From positions 1 to 64,000 of the forward strand of contig DHHM01000006.1 in NCBI GenBank assembly GCA_002403305.1: a stretch of 64,000 bases of DNA, written 5' to 3'. Below are positions 7,360-16,596 of this stretch, piece after piece; position 1 is the stretch's first letter; every line of letters begins with the position of its first letter. Under the pieces are notes generated by a model, which ran no database searches, had not been told where the DNA came from, and saw only the letters and a list, made by a program, of their open reading frames with translations. The DNA comes from Bacteroidales bacterium UBA4772 (GTDB taxonomy: Bacteria > Bacteroidota > Bacteroidia > Bacteroidales > VadinHA17). The translations under genes were made by a program, and so were the position numbers.

Positions 7360-8322
7360 TTACACTGCCTCTATGGTTGACGGTGGCTTGGTAGCTATAT
7401 TATATGTAACGGATACCACGCCCGGCACTTCGCGCAGTATCTCCGCGGCGAGAGCCTCAAGCACCTCGAAGGCCAGTCTTGTGGGCGTGGCAGTGCGGGC
7501 ATCCACGCTGTCCCAGCAGCGCACCTCTATCTGTTGTCCGAAGTCGCGCTTACCGTCGCGCATGCCGGTGACCCTGTCGTCATGGAGTATGGCCATGTAT
7601 TGAAATGCGCCGCTGCCGGCCAGCCTCTTCTCAACGATGGCTGTGGCCCGTCGCACGGTTTCAAGCTTTGCATGCGTCACTTCGCCGATGATGCGTGCCG
7701 CCAGGGCCGGTCCGGGGAAGGGAATCCTGTTGAACATCCCCTCCGGCAGTCCCAGTGCCCTGCCGGTCATCCTCACCCCGTCCTTTCTCAACTGAATGAG
7801 AGGCTCCAGTATCTGGTAGCCGAAGGTCGACTGCGGATCGATGCCGAGCTGGGCGAAGACGTTGTGCTGCCTCTTTATGCCGGCTACCGTCTCATCAACA
7901 TCGGTGAGGATGGTCCCCTGCAGGAGATATTTGGCCTCACTCTCCATGACGATACGTCCGAACACATTCCTGTAAAATGTCTGAGTAATTGCTTCTCGCT
8001 TCTCCTCGGGGTCGGTGATACCCCTCAGGGCATCAAGAAACTCCTTGCGGGCATCGACGATCTCCACGGTGACGCCAAGACTCTTGAATACCGCCGCGAC
8101 AACCTCCGGTTCACCCTCGCGCATCAGGCCGTTCTGTATGAAAACAGTCTTGAGCCTGCTGCCCAGCGCCCTGTGTCCGAGCATGGTCACAACTGACGAA
8201 TCAACACCACCGGAGAGAGCATTGATGGCAGTGCCGCTGCCGACAGCAGCTCTTATCTCATTCACCTTCTCCGTGATGAATGTGTCGGTATTCAGATCCT
8301 GTGCCTTGATTTCCCTGATCAT
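7360..8322 (-). CDS. Stand-alone GMP synthase ATP-pyrophosphatase subunit
   Basis: A 320-residue protein matching only the C-terminal half of GMP synthase, which converts XMP to GMP. Visible features: the PP-loop LSGGVDSSVVTMLGH near residues 37-51, LQGTILTDVDET, KRQHNV where the usual form is KSHHN, the substrate loop RIPFPGPALAARI, and the C-terminal KPPSTIE dimerisation signature. There is no N-terminal class I glutaminase domain, and no guaA glutaminase gene is nearby. The arrangement resembles the archaeal two-subunit enzyme (GuaAb), whereas most Bacteroidota carry one fused protein of about 510 residues. It may be a second paralogue using ammonia or an unlinked glutaminase. Confidence 0.85.
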   Translation of the reverse strand: MIREIKAQDLNTDTFITEKVNEIRAAVGSGTAINALSGGVDSSVVTMLGHRALGSRLKTVFIQNGLMREGEPEVVAAVFKSLGVTVEIVDARKEFLDALRGITDPEEKREAITQTFYRNVFGRIVMESEAKYLLQGTILTDVDETVAGIKRQHNVFAQLGIDPQSTFGYQILEPLIQLRKDGVRMTGRALGLPEGMFNRIPFPGPALAARIIGEVTHAKLETVRRATAIVEKRLAGSGAFQYMAILHDDRVTGMRDGKRDFGQQIEVRCWDSVDARTATPTRLAFEVLEALAAEILREVPGVVSVTYNIATKPPSTIEAV

Positions 8323-8527
8323 TTTTCCGGATTATTATTGTTTTTAACAAACTTACATAAAAACACCTGATTTTGTACAGGAAAATAAAAATCACGGCCA
8401 CTGAGCGGATTGACAGAGAAAATGTAATTGAAGGCAGGCATTTGTTTCTGTAATCCATCAGGCTTTTGACCTGACGTGATCAGTATCTAAAGCTTTTTTC
8501 ATACCTTAATCGCAAAATTAAGAACCG

Positions 8528-10333
8528 ATGAAACTAAATCTTTTTCTGCTGTGCCTCCTGGTTATATCGGGCGTTACCCTTAATGCCCAGGAAGGAAAGA
8601 AAATCACCATTCTTCATACCAACGACTTCCATTCACACTTTCTGGGCTACGCCCCGGAGACAGCCTACACGCCGTTCGAGACTGACGGTGATCCGACGGT
8701 GGGTGGATTTGCAAGGATTGCAGGAATTATCGCAGAAACCAGGTCGGGCAATCCCGGTACCACCCTGGTGCTCGACGGAGGCGATTGCCATATGGGAACA
8801 CTTTTTCAGGCCCTGGAACCGGAGACTGGTTTTCAGCTTAACCTGATGAAAAAGGCAGGATATGATGTGATTGCCGTTGGAAACCATGATTTCGATTTCG
8901 GCCCCTCCGGATTTGTGAATATGATAGAAAAAGCCACGGAGAAGGGAGGCACACCCATTCTGCTGTCCGGCAACTCTGTCACCGACCCTGACGATCCGGC
9001 TGATGATGATTTCGAGGCGGCACTTGCCAGCGGTCAGATCAAGAGATACCATGTTATCGAAAAGGATGGCATCAAAATCGGGCTCTTCTCACTGCTGGGA
9101 GAGGATGCTGATGAGTCGGCCCCCTATGCATGGCCGATTACCTTCGGGAAAAATGTAAAGGCAGCAAAGCGATTGGTAAAAACCCTTGAGAAAAAAGGGT
9201 GCGATATGATCATATGCCTGTCGCACAGTGGTGTGTCAAGGACCAAAAAGGGAGAATGGGCAGGAGAGGATGTTGCGCTGGCAAAGAAAGTAAAGGGCAT
9301 TGACCTGATCATCTCCGGACATACGCATGTGCTTCTGGAAGAGCCGCTCATTGCCGGAGGGGTTCCGATAGTATCAGTGGGTGACAACGGAAGATACGTG
9401 GGCAAGATTGAAATGCTGTACGGTCCGGGCAGAAGCAGGCTTGACAGTTACACGCTCATAAAAGTGGATGACAAAATCGGTGCTGATGCCTCAATCCATA
9501 ATGCCATCGAAGCACAGCTGAAGAGGGTCAACAGTGAGATTCTCAAACCCATCGGACTGGAATACAAGGAGCCCGTGGCCGTGGCAAACTACCCATTGAC
9601 AGTGGAAGAACACGGCGATATGGCGGGAAGCAACCTCGGGGCCCTCGTTGCCGATGCTCTTTACCATTATGTCAGCGGGGAAGGTCCGGGTACCGATATA
9701 GCCATGGTGGCCCTCGGCGTCATACGTGATCCTATCCTGCCGGGAACGCAGAGCGTGGCCGACCTGTTCAGGACAATGTCACTTGGATCAGGTCAGGACA
9801 AGACTCCCGGCTACGGTCTTTCGAAATTGTGGGTCACCGGTAAGGAGGTAAAAAACATAGCCGAGATACTTATTTTCCTGTCGAAATCAACCCCTTCCAA
9901 TTTCTGCTATTACTCCCACCTGCGCATTGAGTATGATCCTGAAGGCAGGATCTTTAACAAGGTCAGGAAGATAGAGCTGGCGGACAGTGAAGGAAATTTC
10001 TCCGAACTGGATACATCTAAAGAAAACGATAGGCTTTATTCAATTGTAGCCAACTCCTATATGGTTGATAATCTTGGGCTTATAAAAAAGAAGACCTTTG
10101 GCCTCATAAGTGTTGAACCAAAAGATGCCCGGGGTAATCTCGTGACAGACATGTCAACGGCGGTGGCCGATTTCAACAGTGAACTACCCGGCATCCAGGA
10201 GGGCAAGGAGTGGCTGGCGCTGCTCAGCTATCTCCGCCATTTTGAAAGCCCTGAAGGAGAAGAGATTCCTGTCATCCCGGAATATTACCGTAACCCTGAC
10301 AGGTCCCTTGTAACAGTAAGCGGCAAAAGGTGA
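8528..10333 (+). CDS. 5'-nucleotidase / metallophosphatase, UshA family
   Basis: A 601-residue exported enzyme. A signal peptide (about residues 1-20, ending LNAQ) is followed by a calcineurin-like metallophosphatase domain with metal ligands in LHTNDFHSHF, GGDC, VGNHDFDFG and SGHTH, and then a 5'-nucleotidase C-terminal domain from about residue 345. The family hydrolyses nucleotides or related phosphoesters in the periplasm. The stop overlaps the start of the acyltransferase by four bases, which makes this the first gene of the carotenoid operon; a role in that pathway is not obvious and the link may be accidental. Confidence 0.88.
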   Translation: MKLNLFLLCLLVISGVTLNAQEGKKITILHTNDFHSHFLGYAPETAYTPFETDGDPTVGGFARIAGIIAETRSGNPGTTLVLDGGDCHMGTLFQALEPETGFQLNLMKKAGYDVIAVGNHDFDFGPSGFVNMIEKATEKGGTPILLSGNSVTDPDDPADDDFEAALASGQIKRYHVIEKDGIKIGLFSLLGEDADESAPYAWPITFGKNVKAAKRLVKTLEKKGCDMIICLSHSGVSRTKKGEWAGEDVALAKKVKGIDLIISGHTHVLLEEPLIAGGVPIVSVGDNGRYVGKIEMLYGPGRSRLDSYTLIKVDDKIGADASIHNAIEAQLKRVNSEILKPIGLEYKEPVAVANYPLTVEEHGDMAGSNLGALVADALYHYVSGEGPGTDIAMVALGVIRDPILPGTQSVADLFRTMSLGSGQDKTPGYGLSKLWVTGKEVKNIAEILIFLSKSTPSNFCYYSHLRIEYDPEGRIFNKVRKIELADSEGNFSELDTSKENDRLYSIVANSYMVDNLGLIKKKTFGLISVEPKDARGNLVTDMSTAVADFNSELPGIQEGKEWLALLSYLRHFESPEGEEIPVIPEYYRNPDRSLVTVSGKR

Positions 10334-10944
10334 TAAAGGCAAGGCATATTCCCTTTTTCGTCCGGTTTTTCAGCTTCTATTCACGCAACGGACTGAACCG
10401 CCTGTTTCACAGTGTGGGCATTGACTGCACTGCTGAGACGTCAGGCAGACCGGTGCTCCTTATCGGCAACCACTTCAGCTGGTGGGACGGGTTTATTGCC
10501 TACCGGCTCAATGATCTGCGGCTTCATAAGAAGTTCCACATCATGATGCTGGAGGAGCAGCTCTCTTCCAGGCTCTTTCTGAACAAGGCCGGGGCTTTCT
10601 CTATAAAGAGGGGATCACGGTCGGTGGTGGAGTCGCTCCACTATGCCTCCTCACTGTTGCACGAGAAAGAGAATATGGTCGTCGTTTACCCGCAGGGGAC
10701 TATCGCATCGATACATCAGAGGCCTGTCAGGTTTGAGAAGGGGGTGGAGCGAGTCATCGCAGGGGCATCAGATAAACTGATGATCCTCTTTTATGTGGCA
10801 TTGCCCGACTGGTACTCTGAGAAAAAGCCTATACTGACGATGAGGGTCATTGAATATACAGCAAAGGAGAGATCAGCATCAGACCTGGAGGAGAGTTACA
10901 ATATTTTTCTGAACGAGTGTATTACCAGGCAGATACCTTCATGA
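10330..10944 (+). CDS. PlsC-like acyltransferase (carotenoid operon)
   Basis: A 204-residue protein of the 1-acylglycerol-3-phosphate acyltransferase (PlsC) superfamily. The catalytic HX4D motif is NHFSWWDG (about residues 47-54), and the substrate-binding block is VVYPQGTIAS. It is shorter than phospholipid acyltransferases and starts at a GTG that overlaps the upstream stop. Placed directly before a glycosyltransferase and the crt genes, it most likely acylates a carotenoid glycoside, as CrtO does in staphyloxanthin synthesis. That role is inferred from context; the HX4D motif and fold are seen in the sequence. Confidence 0.8.
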   Translation: MIKARHIPFFVRFFSFYSRNGLNRLFHSVGIDCTAETSGRPVLLIGNHFSWWDGFIAYRLNDLRLHKKFHIMMLEEQLSSRLFLNKAGAFSIKRGSRSVVESLHYASSLLHEKENMVVVYPQGTIASIHQRPVRFEKGVERVIAGASDKLMILFYVALPDWYSEKKPILTMRVIEYTAKERSASDLEESYNIFLNECITRQIPS

Positions 10945-12041
10945 TTCTGACGATATCAGCTCTTCTGGTCCTATTTCTTACCTTTCTGAGGTTCTTAGTT
11001 TCCTTTCTGAATATGGTGAGCAGGCCCTACCTCCCGGAGGTTGCCAGCCAGCAGGGCGATCTGCCTTCACTGTCAGTCCTGATACCTGTGAGGAATGAGG
11101 AGAAGAACATCGACAGGCTTTTAGGCTCGCTGGCATCTCTTACATACCATAATGCAGAGATACTGGTGTATGATGACGGGTCGACAGACGGATCGGCACA
11201 ACTGATCAGGGGCTATGAAGCACTGGACAGCCGGGTGAGATATATTGCAGGGACGGAACTGCCTCCAGGGTGGACCGGAAAAAACCGTGCCTGTCATAAC
11301 CTGGCGATAGCGGCCAGCGGAGATTATCTCCTTTTTCTTGATGCAGATGTCACTGTAGGCTATGATCTCCTGCGGCGGGCTATGCATTTTGCACTCAGGT
11401 ATGACCTGGCCCTGATGTCGATGTTTCCCGAACAGGTGATGAGATCCAGAGGCGAAAGGATCGTCGTACCGTTCATGTTCAGGATATTGCTCTCACTTCT
11501 TCCCTTGTTTCTGATACGCCGCTGCAGATGGACTTCCTTTGCGGCCGCAAACGGTCAGATGATGCTCTTCAAAGGCGACCTCTACCGCAGGTTTCGTTTC
11601 CATGAGGCGGTCAAGGATCGGCTGGCGGAGGATATAGAGATAATGAGACTGGTTAAGCGGAAAAAGCTGAAGGGCGATACCCTGGTGGGAGGAAAGGAGA
11701 TACGTTGCAGGATGTACCGCAGTTACAGCGAGGGGGTCAGCGGTTTCTCCAGAAATATTTTTTCCATGTTTGGAAACAGTGTTCTTTTTTTTCTGTTATT
11801 CTCCCTGACAGGACTGGCAGGCTGGATACTGTTCCTGTTTTTGCCATGGTATTTTATGGCATCCTATATAATTATGATTGTGGGTCTTAATGCAATGATT
11901 GCCGTGACAAGCAGGCAGAGGGTCTCAGAAAACCTGAAATATCTTTTGCCCGGCATAGTGGCATTCTATCATATCGCATTGACTGCCATTGTTAAAACAT
12001 TCAGGCAAAGCTACGAATGGAAAGGAAGAGAGGTAAAATGA
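10941..12041 (+). CDS. Membrane glycosyltransferase family 2 (CrtQ-like)
   Basis: Starting at the ATG that forms an ATGA overlap with the acyltransferase gives 366 residues; a GTG 24 bases earlier is possible but less likely. There is an N-terminal membrane helix, a GT-A domain with LIPVRNEEKNI, DDGSTDG (about residues 78-84) and the FLDADV metal site, then a QMM/EDIE acceptor region and two C-terminal membrane helices (about 270-340). This layout matches CrtQ-like enzymes that add sugar to carotenoid acids or alcohols. The sugar donor cannot be read from the sequence. The operon context supports the assignment. Confidence 0.82.
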   Translation: MILTISALLVLFLTFLRFLVSFLNMVSRPYLPEVASQQGDLPSLSVLIPVRNEEKNIDRLLGSLASLTYHNAEILVYDDGSTDGSAQLIRGYEALDSRVRYIAGTELPPGWTGKNRACHNLAIAASGDYLLFLDADVTVGYDLLRRAMHFALRYDLALMSMFPEQVMRSRGERIVVPFMFRILLSLLPLFLIRRCRWTSFAAANGQMMLFKGDLYRRFRFHEAVKDRLAEDIEIMRLVKRKKLKGDTLVGGKEIRCRMYRSYSEGVSGFSRNIFSMFGNSVLFFLLFSLTGLAGWILFLFLPWYFMASYIIMIVGLNAMIAVTSRQRVSENLKYLLPGIVAFYHIALTAIVKTFRQSYEWKGREVK

Positions 12042-12787
12042 AGGTAAGATTTTTTGCGGTGGCTCTTGCCGCCATGCTGATTGCCCTGCCCCTTGCAGCG
12101 TCCGGTCAGGACTGCAGCAACTGTGACATATACAGGGGGTACATCACCGGTGACATGAAGTTGTGGGAGAAGGGAATGAATGACCTGCAGCAGTCATACA
12201 ACCGTCAACCTGATGCCTGTACTCTCTACAATCTGACGGAGGCCAGGTACGGTTATATAGGTTACCTCCCCGGAACCGATGACAAGAGTGCAGCAAGGCC
12301 CCTGATAGATGCTTTTGAGAAGGATCTGGAGCTGCTGGCCACATACCCTGAGTACAGTGCTGAGACCGAGGCTTTCAGGATCTCGCCGCTGGGCTTCCGC
12401 ATGGGGCTTAACCCGGCACGGGCAATAACCCTGGGACCGAAGGCGCTGAAGCAGCTGGAGACGGCAATGGAGAAAGGGGGCAACAGCGCCGCCGTATGGA
12501 TAGAAAAGGCCAACAGCGAAGCACATATGCCTGCCTTTGCAGGAGGCTCAAAGGAAAAGGCCGCTGCCTCATTCAGGGAGGCATTGCGCCTATACGAGGC
12601 CGGTAGTGGCATGTCAGCCTGCAACTGGAAATACCTGAACACCATGGTGTTGCTCGGACAGCTGCTTGAGAAGATGGATGACTGGCAGGGTGCCCGCGAG
12701 GCCTATCGCCGGGCTCTGAAGCGGGCGCCCGACTTTGAGTGGGTGCGTGATGAACTGTTGCCTGCAGTCGAAAAGAAGATAAATTAA
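12038..12787 (+). CDS. Periplasmic TPR-like protein within the carotenoid operon
   Basis: The start MKVRFF overlaps the glycosyltransferase stop (ATGA) and follows a good AGGAAGAGAGG; the product has 249 residues. A signal peptide of about 24 residues ends in AAASGQ. The mature part is alpha-helical with tetratricopeptide-like pairs, clearest near the C-terminus (LLGQLLEKMDDWQGAREAYRRALKRAPDF). Such proteins scaffold partners. It has no catalytic motif and no counterpart in well-studied carotenoid pathways that I know of, but equivalents could exist in related clusters. It may organise membrane enzymes or act on export of the pigment. Confidence 0.7.
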   Translation: MKVRFFAVALAAMLIALPLAASGQDCSNCDIYRGYITGDMKLWEKGMNDLQQSYNRQPDACTLYNLTEARYGYIGYLPGTDDKSAARPLIDAFEKDLELLATYPEYSAETEAFRISPLGFRMGLNPARAITLGPKALKQLETAMEKGGNSAAVWIEKANSEAHMPAFAGGSKEKAAASFREALRLYEAGSGMSACNWKYLNTMVLLGQLLEKMDDWQGAREAYRRALKRAPDFEWVRDELLPAVEKKIN

Positions 12788-12804
12788 TTTGTTTTGAGAA
12801 AGAT

Positions 12805-14292
12805 ATGTCCGGGAAAAAAGCACTTATAGTCGGCACTGGCCTGGGAGGACTGGCAACGGCACTGCGCCTCAGCCGCCGCGGTTACGATGTCGAGATGGTG
12901 GAGATGTACAAGCAGGCAGGGGGGAGGCTGAATCAGCTCCGGTCTGAGGGGTTTACCTTCGACATGGCCCCCACTTTCTTCAGCATGAGCTATCACTTTG
13001 ATGAATTTGTCAGGGATGCAGGCATTGAGATGCCGTTCAGGTTTGTAAAGATCGATCCGCTCTACAACGTAAATTTCCGTGGAAGCGACAGGCGGTTTAT
13101 AATTTACCGCGACCTGGAGAAGCTTACCCGGCAGTTTGAGGATCTCGAGCCGGGTTTCCGGGAGCGGATGGAGCGGTTTCTTGATGCATCGGGGAAATTG
13201 TTTTTTGATATTGAGAAGGGAGTGCTGTCAAAAAACTTCAGGTCGCTGCCCGACTTCATAATTCAGATGACAAAGCTGCCCCTGAAGCATCTGCCCCTGG
13301 TGTTGCGGTCGGTGTGGGGCGAGCTGAGCCGTCACTTCACCTCGTACGAGGTGCGTGTCATCTTCTCCCTTGTCTCCTTCTTCCTGGGTGCAACCCCCTT
13401 TGACACTCCGGCCGTCTATACCATTCTGAGCTACACCGAGATGGTGCATGACGGATACCACAATGTAGAGGGAGGCATGTACAGGATTGTGGAGGGACTG
13501 CTGAGAGAGGCTGACAAAGCAGGTATCAAAATACATTACAATGTCATGATCACGGACTTTGATGCTTCGGGCAAGCGTAACAGGGCCTTCATCGATGCTA
13601 CGGGAAAACGGTGGGAGGCGGACATCTTCGTGGTGAACGCCGACGCTGCCATGTTCCGCGGCCGGGTCTTCCACCGCAGTGGATTCAGCGACGAGAGGCT
13701 CGACCGGATGCAGTGGACCCTCGCTCCCTTCACCATGTACCTGGGGGTGAAGGGGAGGGTGGGGAATATTCACCATCATAATTACTTTCTGGGTGAAAGG
13801 GACTATGAGCAGTACTCCAGGGGCATCTTCCGCAACAGGGTCTCGCTTGAAAAACCGTATTACTACGTGAATGCAAATGCGATCTTCAACCCGGAGAGCG
13901 CTCCCGAAGGATGCGAGAACCTCTTTATCCTGGTTCCGGTGCCTGATCTCAGGTTCAAACCCGACTGGAGTGACAGGGAGCAGATTGCCGATGCCGTGAT
14001 AAAGGATCTGTCACAGCGGACCGGACACAACATAGAGGCCAATCTGCTCACACGTGTCGTCCTGGACCCGGTGGCATGGCAGAATATGTTCGGACTCTAC
14101 CGCGGAAGCGGTCTGGGACTAGGTCACAAGATGACGCAGGTGGGCGGTTTCCGGCCCTCGAACAGGGATGAGAGATATTCCAATGTTTGGTATACGGGTG
14201 CATCCACCGTCCCCGGTACCGGGTTGCCGATGGTGATGATCAGTTCAAAACTCACAGTACAGAGAATTGACGATGAAATTGACTCTATATGA
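12805..14292 (+). CDS. crtI: Phytoene desaturase-family oxidoreductase, first copy
   Basis: A 495-residue FAD-dependent enzyme of the CrtI/CrtN family. The N-terminal dinucleotide site is IVGTGLGGLATALRLSRRGYD, followed by GGRLNQL, and the C-terminal signature ends in TGASTVPGTGLPMVM, the flavin-proximal block of the family. It introduces double bases-conjugation steps into phytoene or an oxidised derivative at the membrane. The ATG lies 18 bases after the previous stop, and the 3' end overlaps crtB by about 20 bases. Two CrtI-type proteins in one operon usually split the work, one as desaturase and one as later desaturase, ketolase or oxidase. Which copy does which cannot be decided here. 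Confidence 0.9.
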   Translation: MSGKKALIVGTGLGGLATALRLSRRGYDVEMVEMYKQAGGRLNQLRSEGFTFDMAPTFFSMSYHFDEFVRDAGIEMPFRFVKIDPLYNVNFRGSDRRFIIYRDLEKLTRQFEDLEPGFRERMERFLDASGKLFFDIEKGVLSKNFRSLPDFIIQMTKLPLKHLPLVLRSVWGELSRHFTSYEVRVIFSLVSFFLGATPFDTPAVYTILSYTEMVHDGYHNVEGGMYRIVEGLLREADKAGIKIHYNVMITDFDASGKRNRAFIDATGKRWEADIFVVNADAAMFRGRVFHRSGFSDERLDRMQWTLAPFTMYLGVKGRVGNIHHHNYFLGERDYEQYSRGIFRNRVSLEKPYYYVNANAIFNPESAPEGCENLFILVPVPDLRFKPDWSDREQIADAVIKDLSQRTGHNIEANLLTRVVLDPVAWQNMFGLYRGSGLGLGHKMTQVGGFRPSNRDERYSNVWYTGASTVPGTGLPMVMISSKLTVQRIDDEIDSI

Positions 14293-15112
14293 TAAAATTG
14301 CCATCAGCTGCAGCAGCGTGGTCACCACGGGCTACAGCACCTCATTCTCGCTGAGCATAAAAATGCTTGCCGCCAGGCATCGCAAGGCCATCTATGCCAT
14401 ATATGGCTTCGTGCGCCTGGCAGATGAGATCGTCGATACCTTCTTCGGTCAGCCCCAGAAAGAGATGCTTGACAGGTTCCGGGCCGATACGGCCGAAGCC
14501 ATAAACAGCCGCATCAGCTCCAATCCTGTGCTTCACAGCTTCCAGTGGGCAGTCAACACCTACAATATCGACAAGGAATTTATCGAGGCATTTCTATACA
14601 GCATGGAGATGGACCTCAGCCTTAAAAACCATGATCAGCAGAGCTACAGTGAGTATATCTACGGCTCTGCGGAGGCGGTAGGGCTCATGTGCCTGCGGGT
14701 TTTCTGCCATGATGACCCGTCGCGGTTCGACAGGCTGAGGGAGCCTGCCCGACTGCTGGGATCGGCTTTTCAGAAGGTCAACTTTCTGAGGGACATAAAG
14801 AGTGACTGGACAGTGCGGGGGAGAGTCTATTTCCCGGGAGTGGACTTCAATAAATTCACTGTGGAAGAGAAACGGCAGATAGAGAAGGAGATAGAATCTG
14901 AGTTTGCCGGGGCACGGGAAGGTATCAGGGGGCTGGACCGTGGCAGCAGGAGAGGAGTTTTCCTGGCATATTCCTATTATCTTGCCCTCTATGCAAAGAT
15001 TAAAAAGGCCAGCGCTGACTCCGTTGCCGGGAAGAGGTACCGGATTTCGAACGGCAGGAAGATGCTTCTTCTTCTGAAGGCACTCTTTTATGACATGGCA
15101 GGACTAATTTGA
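14273..15112 (+). CDS. crtB: Phytoene/squalene synthase family (CrtB)
   Basis: With the ATG at MKLTLYDKIAISCSS the product has 279 residues; a TTG two codons earlier is the alternative. Both aspartate-rich motifs of head-to-head prenyl synthases are visible: LADEIVDTF (first DxxxD) and NFLRDIKSD (second), together with GRVYFPG. It condenses two prenyl diphosphates (geranylgeranyl for C40 carotenoids, farnesyl for C30) through a cyclopropyl intermediate. The neighbours show a carotenoid rather than hopanoid role. Chain length cannot be told by eye, although the CruF-like gene at the end of the operon favours C40. Confidence 0.92.
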   Translation: MKLTLYDKIAISCSSVVTTGYSTSFSLSIKMLAARHRKAIYAIYGFVRLADEIVDTFFGQPQKEMLDRFRADTAEAINSRISSNPVLHSFQWAVNTYNIDKEFIEAFLYSMEMDLSLKNHDQQSYSEYIYGSAEAVGLMCLRVFCHDDPSRFDRLREPARLLGSAFQKVNFLRDIKSDWTVRGRVYFPGVDFNKFTVEEKRQIEKEIESEFAGAREGIRGLDRGSRRGVFLAYSYYLALYAKIKKASADSVAGKRYRISNGRKMLLLLKALFYDMAGLI

Positions 15113-15123
15113 AAGAGAGAATT

Positions 15124-16596
15124 ATGAAAAGCAAGGCAGCGGTAATTGGGGCGGGTATAGGTGGATTGGCCTCGGCCATAAGACTGTCACTGAAGGGGTA
15201 TGAGACACATCTCTTCGAGAAGAATGAAGTGGTCGGTGGTAAGATAGGAGAGATTCATCTCTCCGGATGCCGCTTTGATACTGGTCCTTCTCTTTTTACC
15301 CTCCCATCCCTGGTGGATGAGCTCTTCACGATGGCCGGGGAAGATCCGCGAGATCACTTCAGCTATCTCTCCCTGCCTTCATCGTGCAGGTATTTCTGGG
15401 ACGACGGGACGAAGATGGATGCCTGGACCGACAGGGAGCGCTTCGCCGACGAGGCTGAGCGTATAACGGGCGAACCAGGGGAAAAGGTGATCGCATTCCT
15501 TGATGAGTGTGCTGAACTATACGACCTGACTTCAGGGATATTCATATTTTCACCTTTCTATCAGCTTGATAACTTCCGCAAGCCGGAGTCGCTCAACGTG
15601 GCGCGCAACTTCAGGAAGCTGAATGCCTTTTCGACCATGCACCAGGTTATCAGAAAGTGGTTCGCCAGCGAAAAGCTGATACAGCTGTTTGACCGGTACG
15701 CCACCTATAACGGCTCCAGCCCTTACCGGGCACCGGGCACGCTGAATGTGATAGCCCACCTCGAGCATAACACAGGTGCCTTTTTTCCCGAGAAGGGCAT
15801 GAGGGATATTGTTGAGGTCCTGACACAACTGGCCGGCAGGTGCCGGGTGACGATACATACAGCCACTCCGGTGCTGTCGGTGATTAAGGAGGGCAACATA
15901 GTCACCGGTGTCAGGACTGCTGAGGGCATCATGAACGCGCATGTGGTTGTCTCCGACTCGGATGTGATACCCTTCTACAGGAACCTGATGCAGGAAGAGC
16001 GTCCCGCACGAAAGCAGGAGAGACAGGAACGCAGCACCTCGGCGTTGATATTCTACTGGGCAATGAAGCAGCGATACGAGGAGCTGGATCTTCACAATAT
16101 CTTCTTCTCCTCCGATTACCCTGCGGAGTTCAGGGCTCTCGGCAGGGGAGAGGTGACCGATGACCCGACGGTCTATCTCTTCGCCTCTTCGAGGGTCGTT
16201 GCCTCTGATGCCCCTAAGGACAGGGACAACTGGTTTGTGATGATCAATGTGCCCTATGACAGCGGTCAGGACTGGGGGGCGGTGGTTGAGCGATCGAGGA
16301 GGAACATTATAAATAAGGTAAGCAGAAGACTTGGAAAAGATATTGCGGAGGAGATTGCGGAGGAGGCGATCCTTGACCCGCCGCTGATAGAGAAGCTTAC
16401 AGTCTCCCACCGCGGCGCACTTTACGGAAGCAGTTCCAACAGTCGTTTCGCCGCTTTCAGGCGTCATCCCAACGTTAAAAACAGGTATGGCAATCTGTGG
16501 TTCGTTGGCGGGTCGGTGCACCCTGGGGGAGGCATACCTCTATGCCTTGCCTCGGCGAAGATAGCATGTGACATGATACCTCCGGCCGAAGGATGA
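15124..16596 (+). CDS. Phytoene desaturase-family oxidoreductase, second copy
   Basis: I start it at MKSKAAVIGAGIGG (490 residues), preceded by GAAAGAGAG; a TTG five codons earlier overlaps the crtB stop. The flavin site is VIGAGIGGLASAIRLSLKGY, followed by EVVGGKIGE, and the C-terminal block is GGSVHPGGGIPLCLASAK, the usual ending of CrtI proteins. It is a full-length paralogue of the first CrtI-type protein, clearly diverged, so it is not a recent duplication. It may complete desaturation or act after hydration as a 3',4'-desaturase (CrtD-like). The CrtD option is attractive because a CruF-like hydratase follows at once, but it is an inference. Confidence 0.88.
   Translation: MKSKAAVIGAGIGGLASAIRLSLKGYETHLFEKNEVVGGKIGEIHLSGCRFDTGPSLFTLPSLVDELFTMAGEDPRDHFSYLSLPSSCRYFWDDGTKMDAWTDRERFADEAERITGEPGEKVIAFLDECAELYDLTSGIFIFSPFYQLDNFRKPESLNVARNFRKLNAFSTMHQVIRKWFASEKLIQLFDRYATYNGSSPYRAPGTLNVIAHLEHNTGAFFPEKGMRDIVEVLTQLAGRCRVTIHTATPVLSVIKEGNIVTGVRTAEGIMNAHVVVSDSDVIPFYRNLMQEERPARKQERQERSTSALIFYWAMKQRYEELDLHNIFFSSDYPAEFRALGRGEVTDDPTVYLFASSRVVASDAPKDRDNWFVMINVPYDSGQDWGAVVERSRRNIINKVSRRLGKDIAEEIAEEAILDPPLIEKLTVSHRGALYGSSSNSRFAAFRRHPNVKNRYGNLWFVGGSVHPGGGIPLCLASAKIACDMIPPAEG

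Noticed and set aside
7534..8196. Plus-strand frame of about 220 residues across the GMP synthase gene
   Set aside because: It is antisense to a frame with an intact PP-loop and family ending; no recognisable protein features.
15550..16521. Minus-strand frame of about 320 residues inside the second CrtI-type gene
   Set aside because: Antisense shadow of a gene with complete flavin-binding and C-terminal motifs.
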